Shown: positions 1 to 12,526 of the stretch, one piece after another
Position numbering within the stretch: position 1 is the stretch's first letter
How the letters are laid out: every line of letters begins with the position of its first letter
Origin: Babylonia areolata
Lineage: Eukaryota; Mollusca; Gastropoda; Neogastropoda; Buccinidae
Assembly (NCBI RefSeq): GCF_041734735.1
Contig: NC_134910.1
Span: forward strand, 7,045,941-7,109,940
Direction: 5' to 3'
Length of the DNA stretch: 64,000 nt
The notes under the pieces: generated by a model
The model's database searches: none
What the model was told of the DNA's origin: nothing
Seen by the model: the letters and a program-made list of their open reading frames with translations, nothing else
Position numbers and translations under genes: made by a program

Positions 1-486
1 AAGATATGTACGCACGCACGCACGCACTCACACACACACACACACACACACGTCAACCCTGTGTACCAAAACTTTGGGTTGATATAAACCAGGAACAAAA
101 ATAACAACTACTAAAAAAAAAAAAAAGAAAAAAAAGGGGGCTCTTCTATAGCGCTGTTCCCTCACAGAGAGACTCAGGGCAAAAAATTCTCAAGAAAAAT
201 TCAAAGAACAAACAATCACTTAAAGGCTCTCCACAGATTACATGTTACACAAACGTGAAGCAACAACCATCAAGAAAAAAAAAAAAGAATCAACCTTGAA
301 GAAACAGTCACCATCCTTGCATCTTGAACAGCACACACACACACACATACACACACGGCACACTGGCACAGCACATTCACACACACACACACACACAAAC
401 ACTCACTCACACACACACACACTCACGCACACACACAGCACCTCCCACCCACACATACACACACAACACTGGAAAAAGTAGTGTTA
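1..486. repeat. CA/ACGC microsatellites and A-rich flank
   Basis: An (ACGC)n/(CA)n tract at 13-52 and imperfect CA tracts at 331-470, separated by A-rich non-coding sequence. Open frames here are artefacts of CA repeats (His/Thr). No gene seen. Confidence 0.85.
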
Positions 487-880
487 TGTGGAGTGATGGC
501 CAAGACGTAACGTGTCCGCCTGGGAAGCAAGAGAATCTGAGCGCGCTGGTTCGAATCACGGCTCAGCCGCTGATATATTCTCTCCCTCCACTAGACATAG
601 AGTGGTGGGCTGGACGCTTGTCATTCGGATGAGACGATAAACCGAGGTCCCGTGTGCATGTTAAAGAACCCACGGCAACAAAAGGGTTGTTCCTGGCAAA
701 ATTCTGTAGCAAAATCCACTTGGATAGGAAAAACACATAAAACTGCATGCAGGAACAAATACCAAAAAAAATGGGTAATGCTGTAGTGTAGTGACATGCT
801 CTCCCTGGGGAGAGCAGCCCAAATTTCACACAGAGAAATCTATTGTGATAAAAAGAGAAATACAGTACAATACAATACAT
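487..880 (+). mobile_element. SINE family A, full-length copy
   Basis: tRNA-derived SINE. The head carries an A-box-like tggccaagacgtaacg and a B-box ggttcgaatca. The body has CCACTAGAC, gagacgataaaccgagg, aaagaacccacggcaac and a 3' part ending in gagagcagcccaaatttcac followed by an AATAC-rich tail. Nine copies of this about 400-bp family lie in the window, which defines its ends. Confidence 0.85.
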
Positions 881-1451
881 AGAGCAGTAAATTAGTCTAA
901 GCTGTTACTCAGACACAAAGGGAAAAGCAGAACTATGGTTACCTGTTGCACACTCTATGTTCTGTGTCCTGCACAAAGTGGCTTCACTGTAATAGTTTAT
1001 ATAACAAAAAAAAAAAAAAGAGTAAACAAAACGAAAGTACATAGTTCATATTCGAAACAAGACAAAACAACAACAACAACACACACTGAAAGATAAACAG
1101 TTGATCATTCATACAACCAAACTCACATTCATGCATGCTCGTACAAAACACACAAACACACACACACACATCCAGAAACATCCACACATACACACAAACA
1201 CACACACTGACTGACACTTCTCATTTGTATACTGCTCATAAGTTTGTGCCATGTACATAAAGAATTGCATCAATTATATAAAATAAACCAAGGAATAAAT
1301 AGGCAATATGAAACACACAAGAGAGCAGCAGAAACAAGTAAATGCATACACTTTTTATTTCTACCCAAGAAGAGACACTTTGAAAGTTCACAGCTTCGAA
1401 CTTCAGTAATGCACGTAAACATGCCCACTGACACACATGCAAATACACATG

Positions 1452-1483
<32 letters not shown>

Positions 1484-1799
1484 TTTATGAAGATTTTGTA
1501 TAGCACATTCTAAAGGAAACAACAACAAAAAAAACCCCAAAGATGTTGAAAGTATGTTCTTGGTTTAATGAACAGAAGCAAAATTTATGCAACATTCACA
1601 GTTTATATAATCATACTCTTTTTACACGCACATGTTCATCATTGACAAAAACACCGTGTTCGTAAAAGAACTGGCTGAAAAGGGGTACACAGAAAGAGAA
1701 AAAGATTAAATACATCCAGCAAACTGCTACATCAAATATTCCAGGTATATGTGCCTAAACAGGCCACAGAAATTGTGGAAGAAGAGGAGAGTGTGTGTG
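881..1799. other. Non-coding flank with CA microsatellites
   Basis: A-rich sequence with CA tracts near 1148-1206 and a (CT)n(CA)n tract at 1452-1483. No conserved reading frame or repeat family was recognised. Confidence 0.6.
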
Positions 1800-2205
1800 G
1801 TGGCAGGGTGAAATGAAATGAAATTATGGTGCTTAGAGCCTCGCCGACCACGAAGGCCATCTCAAGGCTATCGCCTCGTTAATACCTACTACAAAGGTAA
1901 AAAAACAAACAATAAAAGCGAGTCACCACTTTAAGCTTTCCACTCAAACTTTAAAAAAAAACTTCCATAGTTTAAAACCTTCAAATCTGATTAAAAATGT
2001 TCACTTCTTTCAAGAAGTCCATCAGCGCCCACGAAGGGACATCACGAAACAAGGTCTTCAAAGAAACCGCCGTGTAATGTCTGTGTCTAACGTCATGCAG
2101 ATCCCAACAGTCAAGGAGCACGTGTTTCACGGTGAGGTAGGGTGGGGACGGGATGACGACATTTGCACAGTTCCAGCAGCTATCATTGCAGATCACCCAC
2201 TTCGA
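1800..2205 (-). mobile_element. Non-LTR retrotransposon 3' end (copy 1)
   Basis: Minus-strand frame from about 2196 to 1984 encodes ...LTVKHVLLDCWDLHDVRHRH... and ends DFLKEVNIFNQI-stop. This is the cysteine/histidine-containing C-terminus found in LINE ORF2 proteins of the I/Jockey-like group. It is followed by about 180 bp of 3' UTR and a (GAAAT)n-type tail at 1809. A second, partly deleted copy is at 51565-51830. The 5' part is missing. Clade assignment is tentative. Confidence 0.7.
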
Positions 2206-2267
2206 AAGCAGGGGAGTTGGGGTGGGAGCGTGGGGGAATGGGGGGGGGGGATGGCAAGGGAGAGATG

Positions 2268-2676
2268 ATATATTTTGTATTTGTATTTCTTTTTATCACA
2301 ACACATTTCTCTCAGTGTGAAATTCGGGCTGCTCTCCCCATGGAGAGCACGTCGCTACACTACAGCGTCACCGTTTATTTTTTATTTTTTCTGTGTGCAG
2401 CGTTATTTGTTTTTCCTATTGAAGTGGATTTTTCTACAGAATTTTGCCAGGAACAACCCTTTTGTTGCCGTGGGTTCTTTTACGTGCGCTGAGTGCATGC
2501 TGCACACGCGACCTCGGTTTACCATCTCATCCGAATGACTAGCGTCCAGACCACCACTCAAGGTCTAGTGGAGGGGGAGAAAATATCGGCGGCTGAGCCG
2601 TGATTCGAACCAGCGTGCTCAGATTCTCTCGCTTCCTAGGCGGACGCGTTACCTCTAGGCCATCACTCCACTCCAT
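2268..2676 (-). mobile_element. SINE family A copy
   Basis: Antisense copy: the tail (TATTTG)n starts at 2268 and the head ends at the A-box complement cctctaggccatcactccac. Internal promoter boxes and body are intact in outline. Confidence 0.85.
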
Positions 2677-2679
2677 AAT

Positions 2680-3106
2680 AGGGGAAGAGGAGAGTGAATA
2701 TGTAATTCATTCTGCCACTTTTTCAATAATGTTGTGTAACTGTGTCCCTCCCCCTCCCTCTCTCTCTTCTTCAGCATTCCTTTCTCCATCACTATCCAAC
2801 TATTCTGACGGCACAAGTCTTCTAGATAGGACAAAGCAAATCTAGGGAAAACAAACAGAAAAAAAAACCCCAAGCAAAAAAAACCAACCCCCCCCCCCCC
2901 CCCCCACTCCTCCCAAAATAACAACACCCGCAGCAATGACATACATATAAGTTTGCTCAAAATCGCTTACTATAAGTTTGAAAAACAAACACATACGCAC
3001 ATACACACACACACACACAAGACAGCTTAAAGTCAATGAGCAAAATAAGCAAAAGAGATCATGACTAAGCTGATCCTCAAACGAGTCAAAGAAATGTATA
3101 CGAGCA

Positions 3107-3151
<45 letters not shown>

Positions 3152-3760
3152 TCCAACCAGAGAAAGCCCCCAAACGTTCCACCACAGCCTGCTGAGCACA
3201 GGCACCAAAAAAACTGAAGCAGGTCTTCACACACTACTTACTGCTACAGCCAAACTCACAGCCAAACCAGAGAGAGCTGCTCAAACTGGCGGCAAACCAC
3301 TAATCAAGAAGAGCTTCAGTTTCAGGGAAGAAGCTGCCACAGCATGCCGGACTCTTCCATCTACGTTGCACCACACTGGCTGTATGTAGGGGGTGGGGAG
3401 GTGGGAGGGGGGTGGGAAGCACACACACACACACACACACACAAAAAAAAACCCGCAAAAAATATGCAGATACTTGATCAAACCCATCACACTGGGAGCC
3501 TACCTTACATCTGAGTAAAACATGAACATGTAATTTTAATGAAAATGTGTGCGCGCACGCACACACACACACACGCACACACACCGAGACCAGTATGCAA
3601 ATGCACACAAACACACACACACACACACACCGAGACCAGTGTGCAAATGCACACAAACACGCACACACACACACACACAAGCGACGCACAAGCATCAAAC
3701 CAAGACCAACAAATGAACAACCCTGCAGATCCAGTTCTTGAGTCACCTGTTCCGCTGTGG
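2680..3760. other. Low-complexity non-coding stretch
   Basis: Contains a C-homopolymer (2889-2905), a 35-bp A-homopolymer (3109-3143), a G-rich tract (3387-3415) and three CA tracts (3420-3442, 3558-3586, 3615-3630 and 3663-3679). The last ones sit in a duplicated about 60-bp unit (accgagaccagtatgcaaat / accgagaccagtgtgcaaat). No gene seen. Confidence 0.6.
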
Positions 3761-4816
3761 CCCTGAAAACACAACGTCCGGAGGGGGATATAAAGAGGCA
3801 GAACCATTATTCAGACACTGAAAACACAACGTCCAGAGGGGGAGATAAAGAGGCAGAACCATTATTCAGACACTGAAAACACAACGTCCAGAGGGGGAGA
3901 TATGGAAGCAGAACCATTATTCAGACACTGAAAACACAACGTCCGGAGAGGGAGATAAAAAGGCAGAACCATTATTCAGACACTGAAAACACAACGTCCG
4001 GAGGGGGAGATATGGAAGCAGAACCATTATTCAGACACTAAAAACACAACGTCCAGAGGGGGAGATATGGAAGCAGAACCATTATTCAGACACTGAAAAC
4101 ACAACGTCCAGAGAGGGAGATATAGAGGCAGAACCATTATTCAGACACTGAAAACACAACGTCCAGAGGGGGAGATAAGGACGCAGAACCATTATTCAGA
4201 CACTAAAAACACAACGTCCAGAGGGGGAGATATGGAAGCAGAACCATTATTCAGACACTGAAAACACAACGTCCAGAGGGGGAGATATGGAAGCAGAACC
4301 ATTATTCAGACACTGAAAACACAACGTCCAGAGGGGGAGATATGGAAGCAGAACCATTATTCAGACACTGAAAACACAACGTCCAGAGAGGGAGATAAAG
4401 AGGCAGAACCATTATTCAGACACTGAAAACACAACGTCCAGAGAGGGAGATAAAGAGGCAGAACCATTATTCAGACACTGAAAACACAACGTCCAGAGAG
4501 GGAGATATGGAAGCAGAACCATTATTCAGACACTGAAAACACAACGTCCAGAGAGGGAGATAAAGAAGCAGAACCATTATTCAGACACTGAAAACACAAC
4601 GTCCAGAGGGGGAGATAAGGACGCAGAACCATTATTCAGACACTGAAAACACAACGTCCAGAGGGGGAGATAAGGACGCAGAACCATTATTCAGACACTG
4701 AAAACACAACGTCCAGAGGGGGAGATAAGGACGCAGAACCATTATTCAGACACTGAAAACACAACGTCCAGAGGGGGAGATAAGGACGCAGAACCATTAT
4801 TCAGACACTGAAAACA
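3761..4816. repeat. 55-bp minisatellite, about 19 copies
   Basis: Unit begins cactgaaaacacaacgtcca, continues with a purine-rich gagggggagataaagaggca and ends gaaccattattcaga. Copies differ mainly at gagagg/gaggggg and taaagagg/tatggaag/taaggacg, and these variants are patchy, with the last four units (4580-4800) nearly identical, suggesting recent growth at that end. Confidence 0.9.
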
Positions 4817-5383
4817 GTGTGAAGGTCGGTACAGGCACAGCACGACTATGTATGATGAACAAAATCAGAAGGACTCGACCGAGAATGATGATGTCGCTAT
4901 AAAACACAACAAGAAAACCCAGAGAAAACAATACAACAACAAATGATAACACAGGAATCAAAACAACAACAAACAAACCGAATGCATAACATGGGCATAA
5001 CGAGACCAATAATGATTGTACACGTATTCAAACAACGAACAAACAGAATGATGACAGAGGTGTAACGAAACAGAGAATGATACAATCATTATAAATGGAC
5101 CAAACAGAAATGATAATAATAATTTTAAAAAAAGAAAAAAAACGGTATTCATACAGCGCTGAATCTTATGCAGAGACAAATCAAAGCACTTTCGCACCAG
5201 TCATTCACACGCATGCATAACTCTAAAAACTGGGGAAAACTGAAGTCAAGGAAGAGGCAGGGAAGGGATAACTGATAACACAAACGCAACAAAAAGACCT
5301 ATCATGGTAACACAGGCAAAAGGGACAGCAGTTGAAGACAAAGGAAAAGAATCAACTGATATGCTGGAAAAAGGGAGAAAGAA

Positions 5384-5436
<53 letters not shown>

Positions 5437-6176
5437 AGCAGAGCCCAGCTTTTAACTGTTTCGTATTCCACTGTGCTTAGTTTGCCTTTACGTTGTATAC
5501 ATGTATGTGGCAAATTGAATCATCATCATCATCATCATTATGATGGACATTTAGTGATTTACAACACGCTCTACCATCTTAGCAGAGGAGCCTAGAACGC
5601 TAACAATCCACATCAATATTGGGGGTGGGGGGGGGGGGGGGGGTAGGGGGGATGGTTATGCAGGGCACAATATTCAAGACTTAAAAATGAGACAAATCAA
5701 AATGAGTCAATGATACACACACACACACGCACACACACACACACCAGACCACATGCCAATTCCTAGACATCCATGAAAAGCAGATTTCTGCAGATGTGTT
5801 TTCAAGGCCAGATTTGAACGGATATTTTGTTTCAGCACAGTGAATTTTTTGGGGGGTGGGGAGGTGGAGGTGGGGGCGGGCGGGGGAGGAAGTCTGTTCC
5901 AGGTGACAGGTCCTGGGAACTGAAAAGGCAGGCTGTCCTTGTAATTTCTTTCCAACCATTTCTCTGGACAAAGAAGAAAACGGGAATCAGCATGATGAAC
6001 AGGACGGAGCATAAGGCTGATCATGATGAGATGTTTTAGTACTGCCAGGAGACGTACCAGAAAAAACTAATAATAAAAATAATAATGGAAATTTACATAG
6101 CGCCTTCCAACGCTCCAGGCGCTTTACAGTAACTGCGAAAAGTGAGACCAAAGAAACAGTACTAATATGGTATGGT
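4817..6176. other. Non-coding flank with GA, TCA, G and CA tracts
   Basis: A (GA)n tract at 5391-5434, (TCA)n at 5520-5537, a G-run at 5621-5643 and CA tracts at 5715-5745. At 6070-6135 a SINE-like 3' end (acatagcgccttcc, ggcgctttacagt). No gene was recognised. Confidence 0.55.
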
Positions 6177-6409
6177 TTAACTCTTTCCATACGAACGGCG
6201 AAAGAGACGACGTTAACAGCGTTTCACCCCAATTACCATCATCAAAATATTGCAAGCGGAAGGCTCTTATACTGAAGATGTGAATGTTGACAAAGAATAC
6301 CACAATTCTGACGACGGAAGCTAAAGGTTGGGTCATTCAGACACCCACTGGACATCCGAGGGGTCTGTGTAGAGGAGAAGAAGAGGACTGGCCGTACTGA
6401 GTGAGTTAA
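6177..6409 (-). mobile_element. TTAA-flanked MITE, copy 1
   Basis: 233 bp bounded by TTAA at both ends, with imperfect terminal inverted repeats: CTCACTCAGTACGGCC at one end against CTCTCTCCATACGAAC at the other. Near-identical copies at 24596-24827 and 34166-34397 start and stop at the same bases, which fixes the boundaries. TTAA targets are known for piggyBac and Kolobok elements; which one mobilised this is not shown. Confidence 0.85.
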
Positions 6410-6484
6410 AGTCGTGAAGCATCATTATGCAAGACATTTTGTGATCAATTCTCTGAGCAATATGAAGACAAATGAGTTTAGTCA

Positions 6485-6562
6485 GCACAGGTCACTGTGA
6501 TTTGAACCCGGGACCCTCAGACTGGAAGTCCAATGCTTTAACCACTCGGCTACTGCGCCCGT
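6485..6562 (-). mobile_element. SINE family B head fragment
   Basis: Antisense tRNA-like head only: B-box complement gatttgaacccgggaccctc, then A-box complement aaccactcggctactgcgcc. The body is absent. Confidence 0.75.
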
Positions 6563-6837
6563 CGACGCTCAGTCGGATTTTCCAGTCGAACTTGGCTGAA
6601 AGGACGTGAACAGGAGTCACGTCCAGACTCTCACATGGACACTGTGTTGGCAGATAAGTGTCTTTTAAGTCAGGCTCATAATCAGTCAGATTTCTCTCTT
6701 TTTTCTCTTCTTTTTTTTCCCTTTTTTTTTTTTTTTTTAAAAGAAGTATCCAGTAACCAAGACGCTAGCTGGGAACAAAGTACTTGGTGAACACACCAAC
6801 AGGAAAAAAACAGAATACTACAGCTAGCCTGCTTTGT

Positions 6838-7035
6838 GGGTAAAGATAGAGAGGGAGAGAGGGAGAAGGGGGGAATGGGGGGGAGAGACTGAGTAACAGA
6901 TGGAGAGAAAGAGAGACAGATGGAGAGAGAGACGGGGGGGGGGGGGGGGGGGGGGGGAGAGACTGAGTGACAGATGGAGAGAAAGAGAGACAGATGGAGA
7001 GAGAGACGGGGGGGGGGGGTTGGGGGGGGGGGCGG
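6838..7035. repeat. GA/G-rich tandem repeat
   Basis: Unit of about 70 bp (gagactgagtgacagatgga then agagagacagatggagagag and a G-run), about three copies. The G-runs reach about 20 bases. Frames across it are Pro/Ser artefacts on the minus strand. Confidence 0.75.
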
Positions 7036-7109
7036 TGCTCTTTGACACACTTGTTCATTATTATTATCACAGTATGTTAGGTAAACATCAAAAACAACAA
7101 TCACATCAC

Positions 7110-7320
7110 CGATGAACAAGTGTGCCAAACCATCCAAGCAGCACACTACTAGAACCATGATAACAAAAGATCTGCCGACATCAGTTCACAACAAACTGAA
7201 AAGAAAGTTGCACTGGTATGGCCGTGTAACCAGATCAAAACCAGCGGCCTTGTTGAAGCAAACCTCCAAGGAACTGTTGAGGGAAGGGAGACGGAGGGGG
7301 GCACAGACAGAAAACAACAA
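7110..7320 (+). mobile_element. LINE ORF2 C-terminal fragment
   Basis: The frame encodes KLKRKLHWYGRVTRSKPAAL and then LLREGRRRG, the conserved tail (K.RK..WFGH..R......L.G...GGRRRGRQRK) of many marine-animal non-LTR retrotransposon reverse transcriptases. The rest of the element is absent, and the family motif breaks off at an (AAC)n tract. Confidence 0.6.
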
Positions 7321-7327
7321 CAACAAC

Positions 7328-7839
7328 AAGAGAGGCAAGGCCTTCAAGACTCACTTGGGATAAATTAAGTCCCCTAGCATTAATTACAGAGTAATTTCTC
7401 TCTTTTTTTTTTTTTTTTACTATCTGCACCAAAACGTTTGCAAAATAAATAAAAATTCCAAAACCTTAGCAAAAGAAGTTCCTGTTTGAACAAAAAATGA
7501 TAATAATGACTCCTCTTGTTGTTGTGTCAGAATAAGAGGTGCCAAGTTTAGAGAATACAAAAAATATAAATATAACAGTAAATGCAGTTTGCATATAATT
7601 AGGCTTCTTTTTTAAAATTTGTTGTCCCCATCCCAGAGGTGCAATATTGTTTTAAACAAGATGACTGGAAAGAACTGAATTTTTCCTATTTTTATGCCAA
7701 ATTTGGTGTCAACTGACAAAGTATTTGCAGAGAAAATGTCAGTGTTAAAGTTTACCACGGACACACAGACACACTCACAAACAGACAACCGAACACCAGG
7801 TTAAAACATAGACTCACTTTGTTTACACACGTAAGTCAA
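7328..7839 (-). mobile_element. Dispersed 0.5-kb repeat E with terminal hairpin, copy 1
   Basis: Same element as 29030-29541 and 45412-45944. One end has ACTCACTTTGTTTACACACG, which in the better copies is a perfect hairpin (ACTCACTT ... AAGTGAGT). The other end has AAGAGAGGCAAGGCCTTCAA next to another ACTCACTT. The interior is AT-rich with no coding frame. Probably a non-autonomous DNA transposon; superfamily unknown. Confidence 0.75.
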
Positions 7840-7883
7840 CAAACAACAGGGCTGACAACACTGCAGAATGGAAAAGGAAAACC

Positions 7884-8310
7884 TCACTCACTCACTCCGG
7901 CCCATAACGACAAAGTAGTCGTTGGGGGAAGCCTGAGGACTGCAGACGCAACCTCCCTTCTCCATCTGTCTCTGTCAGCAGCCGCTGGCAGCAGCTCACG
8001 TGTGTGGAGTCTGGTCCATTGTTTGATGTTCTCATGCCAGTTCTTCCGCTGTCTTCCTCTTCTTCTCCCACCCTCCATGGTGCCTTGCATGATTGTTTTG
8101 GACAGACTGGTGTGTCGAGTGTTGTGCCCAAACCATATCAGCTTGCGTCTCTTCACAGTTGAAAGGAGAGGTTCCTAAGGTCCAGCAAGGTTCTCAGTTC
8201 TGCTGTGTACATATTCATCAGTCCTGTACTCGATCCAGGAAATCTGAAGGAGCTTCCTCAGGCATTTGTTCTGATGACACAAAAGCAACAGACTTGAAGC
8301 AAGCTGGTGA
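7884..8310 (-). mobile_element. LINE ORF2 C-terminal fragment
   Basis: The minus frame encodes CLRKLLQISWIEYRTDEYVH, one in-frame stop, then EPLLSTVKRRKLIWFGHNTR and MEGGRRRGRQRKNWHENIKQ. This is the C-terminus of a non-LTR reverse transcriptase of the same type as 52600-53330. It is truncated and inactive. Confidence 0.85.
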
Positions 8311-8467
8311 ACAGTTCTTCTGTGGAGTGCCCCAGTGATTTCACATAGTTGAGTCAGAAGGACAAGAAGGAGAGGGAGAAGGAGAAGAAATGCACTGTCA
8401 CCACATTAGCCTGGATCTGATCCGCCCAAACCAGGGACTCCTCTCTCTCTTTTCTTCCCCCACCCAC

Positions 8468-9115
8468 TTTGACTTATTCCTCTTGTTTCCGTGGGGAACA
8501 TAGGGCCGCAACAACACTCCTCCAACGCACCCGGCTCTGGCTGGTCCTCTTCAGTTCGGCCCACGTCATTCCGGCCGCCCTCGTCTCTGCCTCAATGGTT
8601 CTCCGCCAGGTCTGCTTCGGACGGCCAACTTTCCTTTTCCCCTGTGGGTTCCAATCAAGAGCCTGTCTTGTGATGTTTGTTGCAGGCTTGCGTAGTGTAT
8701 GGCCTATCCATCCCCATTTCCGTTTCTTGATTTCCGTCTCCAGTGGGGCCTATTTTGTCATGTTCCGAAGTTCTTCATTGGAGACAACCTCTGGCCATCT
8801 GATGTTCAGGATGTTTCTTAGACATCTGTTGGTGAATGTCTGAAGCTTGTGGGTGCTGGTCTTTGTCACTCTCCACGTCTCTGAGCCATAGAGTAGAACC
8901 GACTTCACGTTGGTATTAAAAATCCGGATCTTGTTGCGGATGAGAGGGCTGTCGATCTCCAGATTGGTCGAAGGGTGTTGAAGGCGTGTCTTGCTTTGTT
9001 GATACAGCTCTTGATGTCTTCGTCCGTCCCCCCATCTTTGCTGACAACACTGCCTAAGTAGACAAACTTGTCAAACTCCTTGATGTTCTCTTGGTTCCCC
9101 CACCCATCAGGTCAT
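8468..9115 (-). mobile_element. LINE reverse transcriptase fragment, second type
   Basis: Antisense frames encode KFVYLGSVVSKDGGTDEDIK, then KARHAFNTL and, further on, TNRCLRNILNI, RKWGWIGHTLRK and RPKQTWRRT-like stretches. This is the thumb and C-terminal part of a LINE reverse transcriptase distinct from the neighbour at 7884-8310. Frames are broken. Only the 3' half of ORF2 remains. Confidence 0.75.
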
Positions 9116-9137
9116 GAAATTCAGGGTGATTGCATCA

Positions 9138-9672
9138 AGTATGATGATGATGATGATGATGACATGGACATATATATAGTACCTATCCTCGGTCAGAGAC
9201 CAAGCTCTAAAGCACTTTACAAACACACAGTCATTTGCACAACAGGCTGCCTTCCTGGGTAGAGCCCGACTGACAGCTGCCATTGGGCGCTTGTCATTCG
9301 TTTCCTATGTCATTCAATGAGGTTTCAGTCATGCACACATACACTCTCATACAGCCGTGTAACATTTTGTGTGTATGACCATCTTAATTTCCCTCACCAT
9401 GTAGACAGCCATACTCTTGGGAGTGTACATGCTGGGTATGTTCTCGTTTCCATAACCCACCAAACGCCGACATGGATTACAGGAGCTTTAACAAGCATAC
9501 TTGACCTTCAGTGTGCGTATACACATGAAGGGGGTCCAGGCACTATAGCAGGTCTGCACATCTGTTGACCTGGGAGATTGAAAAAATCTGCACCCTTTTA
9601 CCCACCAGGTACCGAACCTGGGACCCTCAGATTGGAAGTCCAACGCTTTGACCGCTCGGCTGTTGCGCCCGT
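9138..9672 (-). mobile_element. SINE family B, long form
   Basis: Head at 9672 (complement of cgggcgcaacagccgagcgg, B-box near 9615), body with the ...catgtcggcgtttggtgggt... core, then an extra 3' segment with aaagtgctttagagcttggt, gaggataggtacta and an (ATG/ATC)n tail at 9141-9160. The extra 3' segment is shared with 30336-30850 and 10440-10580. Confidence 0.8.
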
Positions 9673-9797
9673 CAAGTATCACTCAGACTCAAAATCTGTC
9701 CAGAATTTACCTTCCGTGTTGGTTCATGATTGTCACAGATGGGGAGGGGCACCATCTGGCTGATACCACAGACAAATAAAGTGACTAGACCAGAGGT

Positions 9798-10580
9798 GCC
9801 GCGACAGAATGGGTTAAGCGTTAGGACTTCTGACCTAACCTTCACCAGCGCTCATGGTTGGAAGTGTTAGGACTTCTGACCTAGCCTTCACCAGCGCTCA
9901 TGTGGGACTTCTGACCTAGCCTTCACCAGCACTCATGGTTGGAAGTGTTGGGACTTCTGACCTAGCCTTCACCAGCACTCATGTGGGACTTCTGACCTAG
10001 CCTTCACCAGCACTCAGGGTTGGAAGTGTTGGGACTTCTGACCTAGCCTTCACCAGCACTCATGGTTGGAAGTGTTGGGACTTCTGACCTAGCCTTCACC
10101 AGCACTCATGGTTGGAAGTGTTGGGACTTCTGACCTAGCCTTCACCAGCACTCATGGTTGGAAGTGTTAGGACTTCTGACCTAGCCTTCACCAGCACTCA
10201 TGTGGGACTTCTGACCTAGTGCTCACCAGTGCTCAGGGTTGGAAGTGTTGGGACTTCTGACCTAGTGCTCACCAGTGCTCAGGGTTGGAAGTGTTGGGAC
10301 TTCTGACCTAGCCTTCACCAGCACTCATGTGGGACTTCTGACCTAGCCTTCACCAGCACTCATGTGGGACTTCTGACCTAGCCTTCACCAGCGCTCAGGG
10401 TTGGAGGCCCTGTTTCAGCATGGCCATGTACTCCTTGGGAACAGTCAGTCAGGTCTACCCAGGAAGGCAGCCTGTTGTGAAAAAAACGACTCTGTGTTGG
10501 TAAAGTGCTTAGAGCTTGGTCTCTGACCCAGGACAGGCGCTACATAAGTATCCATATCATCATCATCATCATCAATCATC
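9798..10580 (+). mobile_element. SINE with internal minisatellite expansion
   Basis: The 5' side has a tRNA-like ccgcgacagaatgggttaag and the 3' side a B-box-like agggttggaggccctgtttc followed by a SINE tail (gcttagagcttggtctctga, then (ATC)n). Between them, 9830-10400 is a tandem array of ggacttctgacctagccttc / accagcactcatggttggaa, units 26-46 bp, about 14 copies. The array therefore amplifies the stretch between the two promoter boxes. Confidence 0.7.
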
Positions 10581-10906
10581 TCAAGGCGCTGTGCTCTGAT
10601 TAGTTCCTTGCTTCACCCGGGCAGGAAACGAAGTACCCGACACTGGTTGGTGGAGGTTCAAATGTTTCGGCAGGGGAGGGCTGGGCCTTGCCTTCCTCTG
10701 CTGATCCCCTGGACGTAGAGGGTATGAATTCACTGTCCCTGATGGCCATGAAAGGCAATGGAACCTTTTCAACTTAAGGCTTGATGGAGTCTTTGTCGTC
10801 CTGCATCCACCAGCTAGTGTAATCACGGTCAGGTGAGAGTTGTGTCCTTCACACTCACCCTGTGATGACTTGCAGCTCTGGGGAGTGTGGTGTTGTGTAC
10901 TTCAGT

Positions 10907-10957
<51 letters not shown>

Positions 10958-11074
10958 GCATGTGCGTGTGTATTTGCGTGTGTGTGTGTGTGTGTGTATG
11001 TGTGCGTGCGTGTATGTGTGCGTGTGTGTGTATGTGTGTGCGTGTGTGTGTGTGTATGTGTGTGTGTGTGTGTT

Positions 11075-11105
<31 letters not shown>

Positions 11106-12486
11106 ATTAGTAGTAGTAGTAGTCTTCAGTTTAACGTCTTCCACTTTAAGTGATATTATGATATTAGACGAGTGTGTGTGTATGTATGTGTGTGTGTGTG
11201 TGTGTGTGCTCGCAATACAGAGGGAGAAGGAATGGGGTAGGGGGTGGGACGGACACACAAATGGATGATACGCTAATGCGTCATGAGAAACAAGGTTGTT
11301 CTCTTCAAACCCCCCCCCTACCCCCCCCCTGCCGTGCTCTTACCTTCAACTGGCCCTCAAAAGTTAATCTGACCCTCTGCAGTTTTTCCCCATTGTAAGC
11401 AGTGAAGAAAAACAAAACCTTGTCAAAAGTAGCACGCGCTCTCCCCACATGCCTTCACAATTTGTCTGCAGCAGGTATTAAAATCATGGGCAAATTTTTA
11501 TCATCAGAGGCTTTCCTATTTTAAAAAGACAAAAAAAACAACAACCTAAACAAAACAACAACAACAACAAAAAAAAGTTTATAAAAGGCACTTACATTAG
11601 AAAGCAAAAGGAGACATGATAAAATGCAGATACATAATTATGTTGAAACAGCTTCAAGGCCAGCGAAACAAAGTACGAACGAACAGTTTTCAAGAAAGGT
11701 GCACTTTGCCCAAGCATGCATCCTTCAAGGCGATGAAAACTAATCACACACACACACACACAAACACATACACAAATAATATTCCAAGCAACTCCAGAAA
11801 TGCTAAATATTCATCTCCATAACACCAGTGAATAAGACAATTCAAACAGCAAGACAAAAAAAAAAACCCAACAACAACAACAACAAAAAACAACAACCCC
11901 ACACCCGTCACAGGATCAACAGACAGAAAGTTGATTCACACAATCGAACACCAACGAAAAGGGCCAATCCCAGCACAACCACGACCACCGCCACCAACTG
12001 CTGCCCTTTTGGTGACGCGCTGCCAGAACTAACTCACCAACAAGTCTGGAAGGACGAGGGAGGAAAAAAAAGAGAAACGAACGAACGAACGAATGAACGA
12101 ACAAATTCTTTGAGGCACTGAGCTAACACGTCTGAGAGAGAATCTGACACTTTTATATCCTTTTTGTTGTTGTTTGTTTGTTTGTTTGTTTGTTAAGTTT
12201 GTTTTGCCACATGACCCAAGTCGATGAAAGGTCCGTGTGCTCCCTCCAACACAGCCACGGGAACGGAGCGGAACTGAAACACTGCAGCAGCACGATCACA
12301 GTCACTGTAGAACCTTTCTCCTTAAAGAACTCGAGGTGGGGTTGGCAAGGGAGGAGGGGGGCGGGGAAGGAAGGGAAAGGAAGGGGGGGGGGGGGACGAA
12401 GAAGGGGCAGAAAGTAGTGTGAAAAAGTGTGTGTTGTGCTGAAGTAACGAGTGTCGGGCGCTCAAGGTTCAACACAAAAAACATCT

Positions 12487-12526
<40 letters not shown>

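Noticed and set aside
3761-4816. CRISPR-like array of regular repeats
   Set aside because: Units are contiguous with no unique spacers, and the context is an animal genome.
8469-8843. 124-codon plus-strand frame with normal-looking composition
   Set aside because: It is the antisense of a LINE reverse-transcriptase fragment on the minus strand, whose motifs are recognisable.
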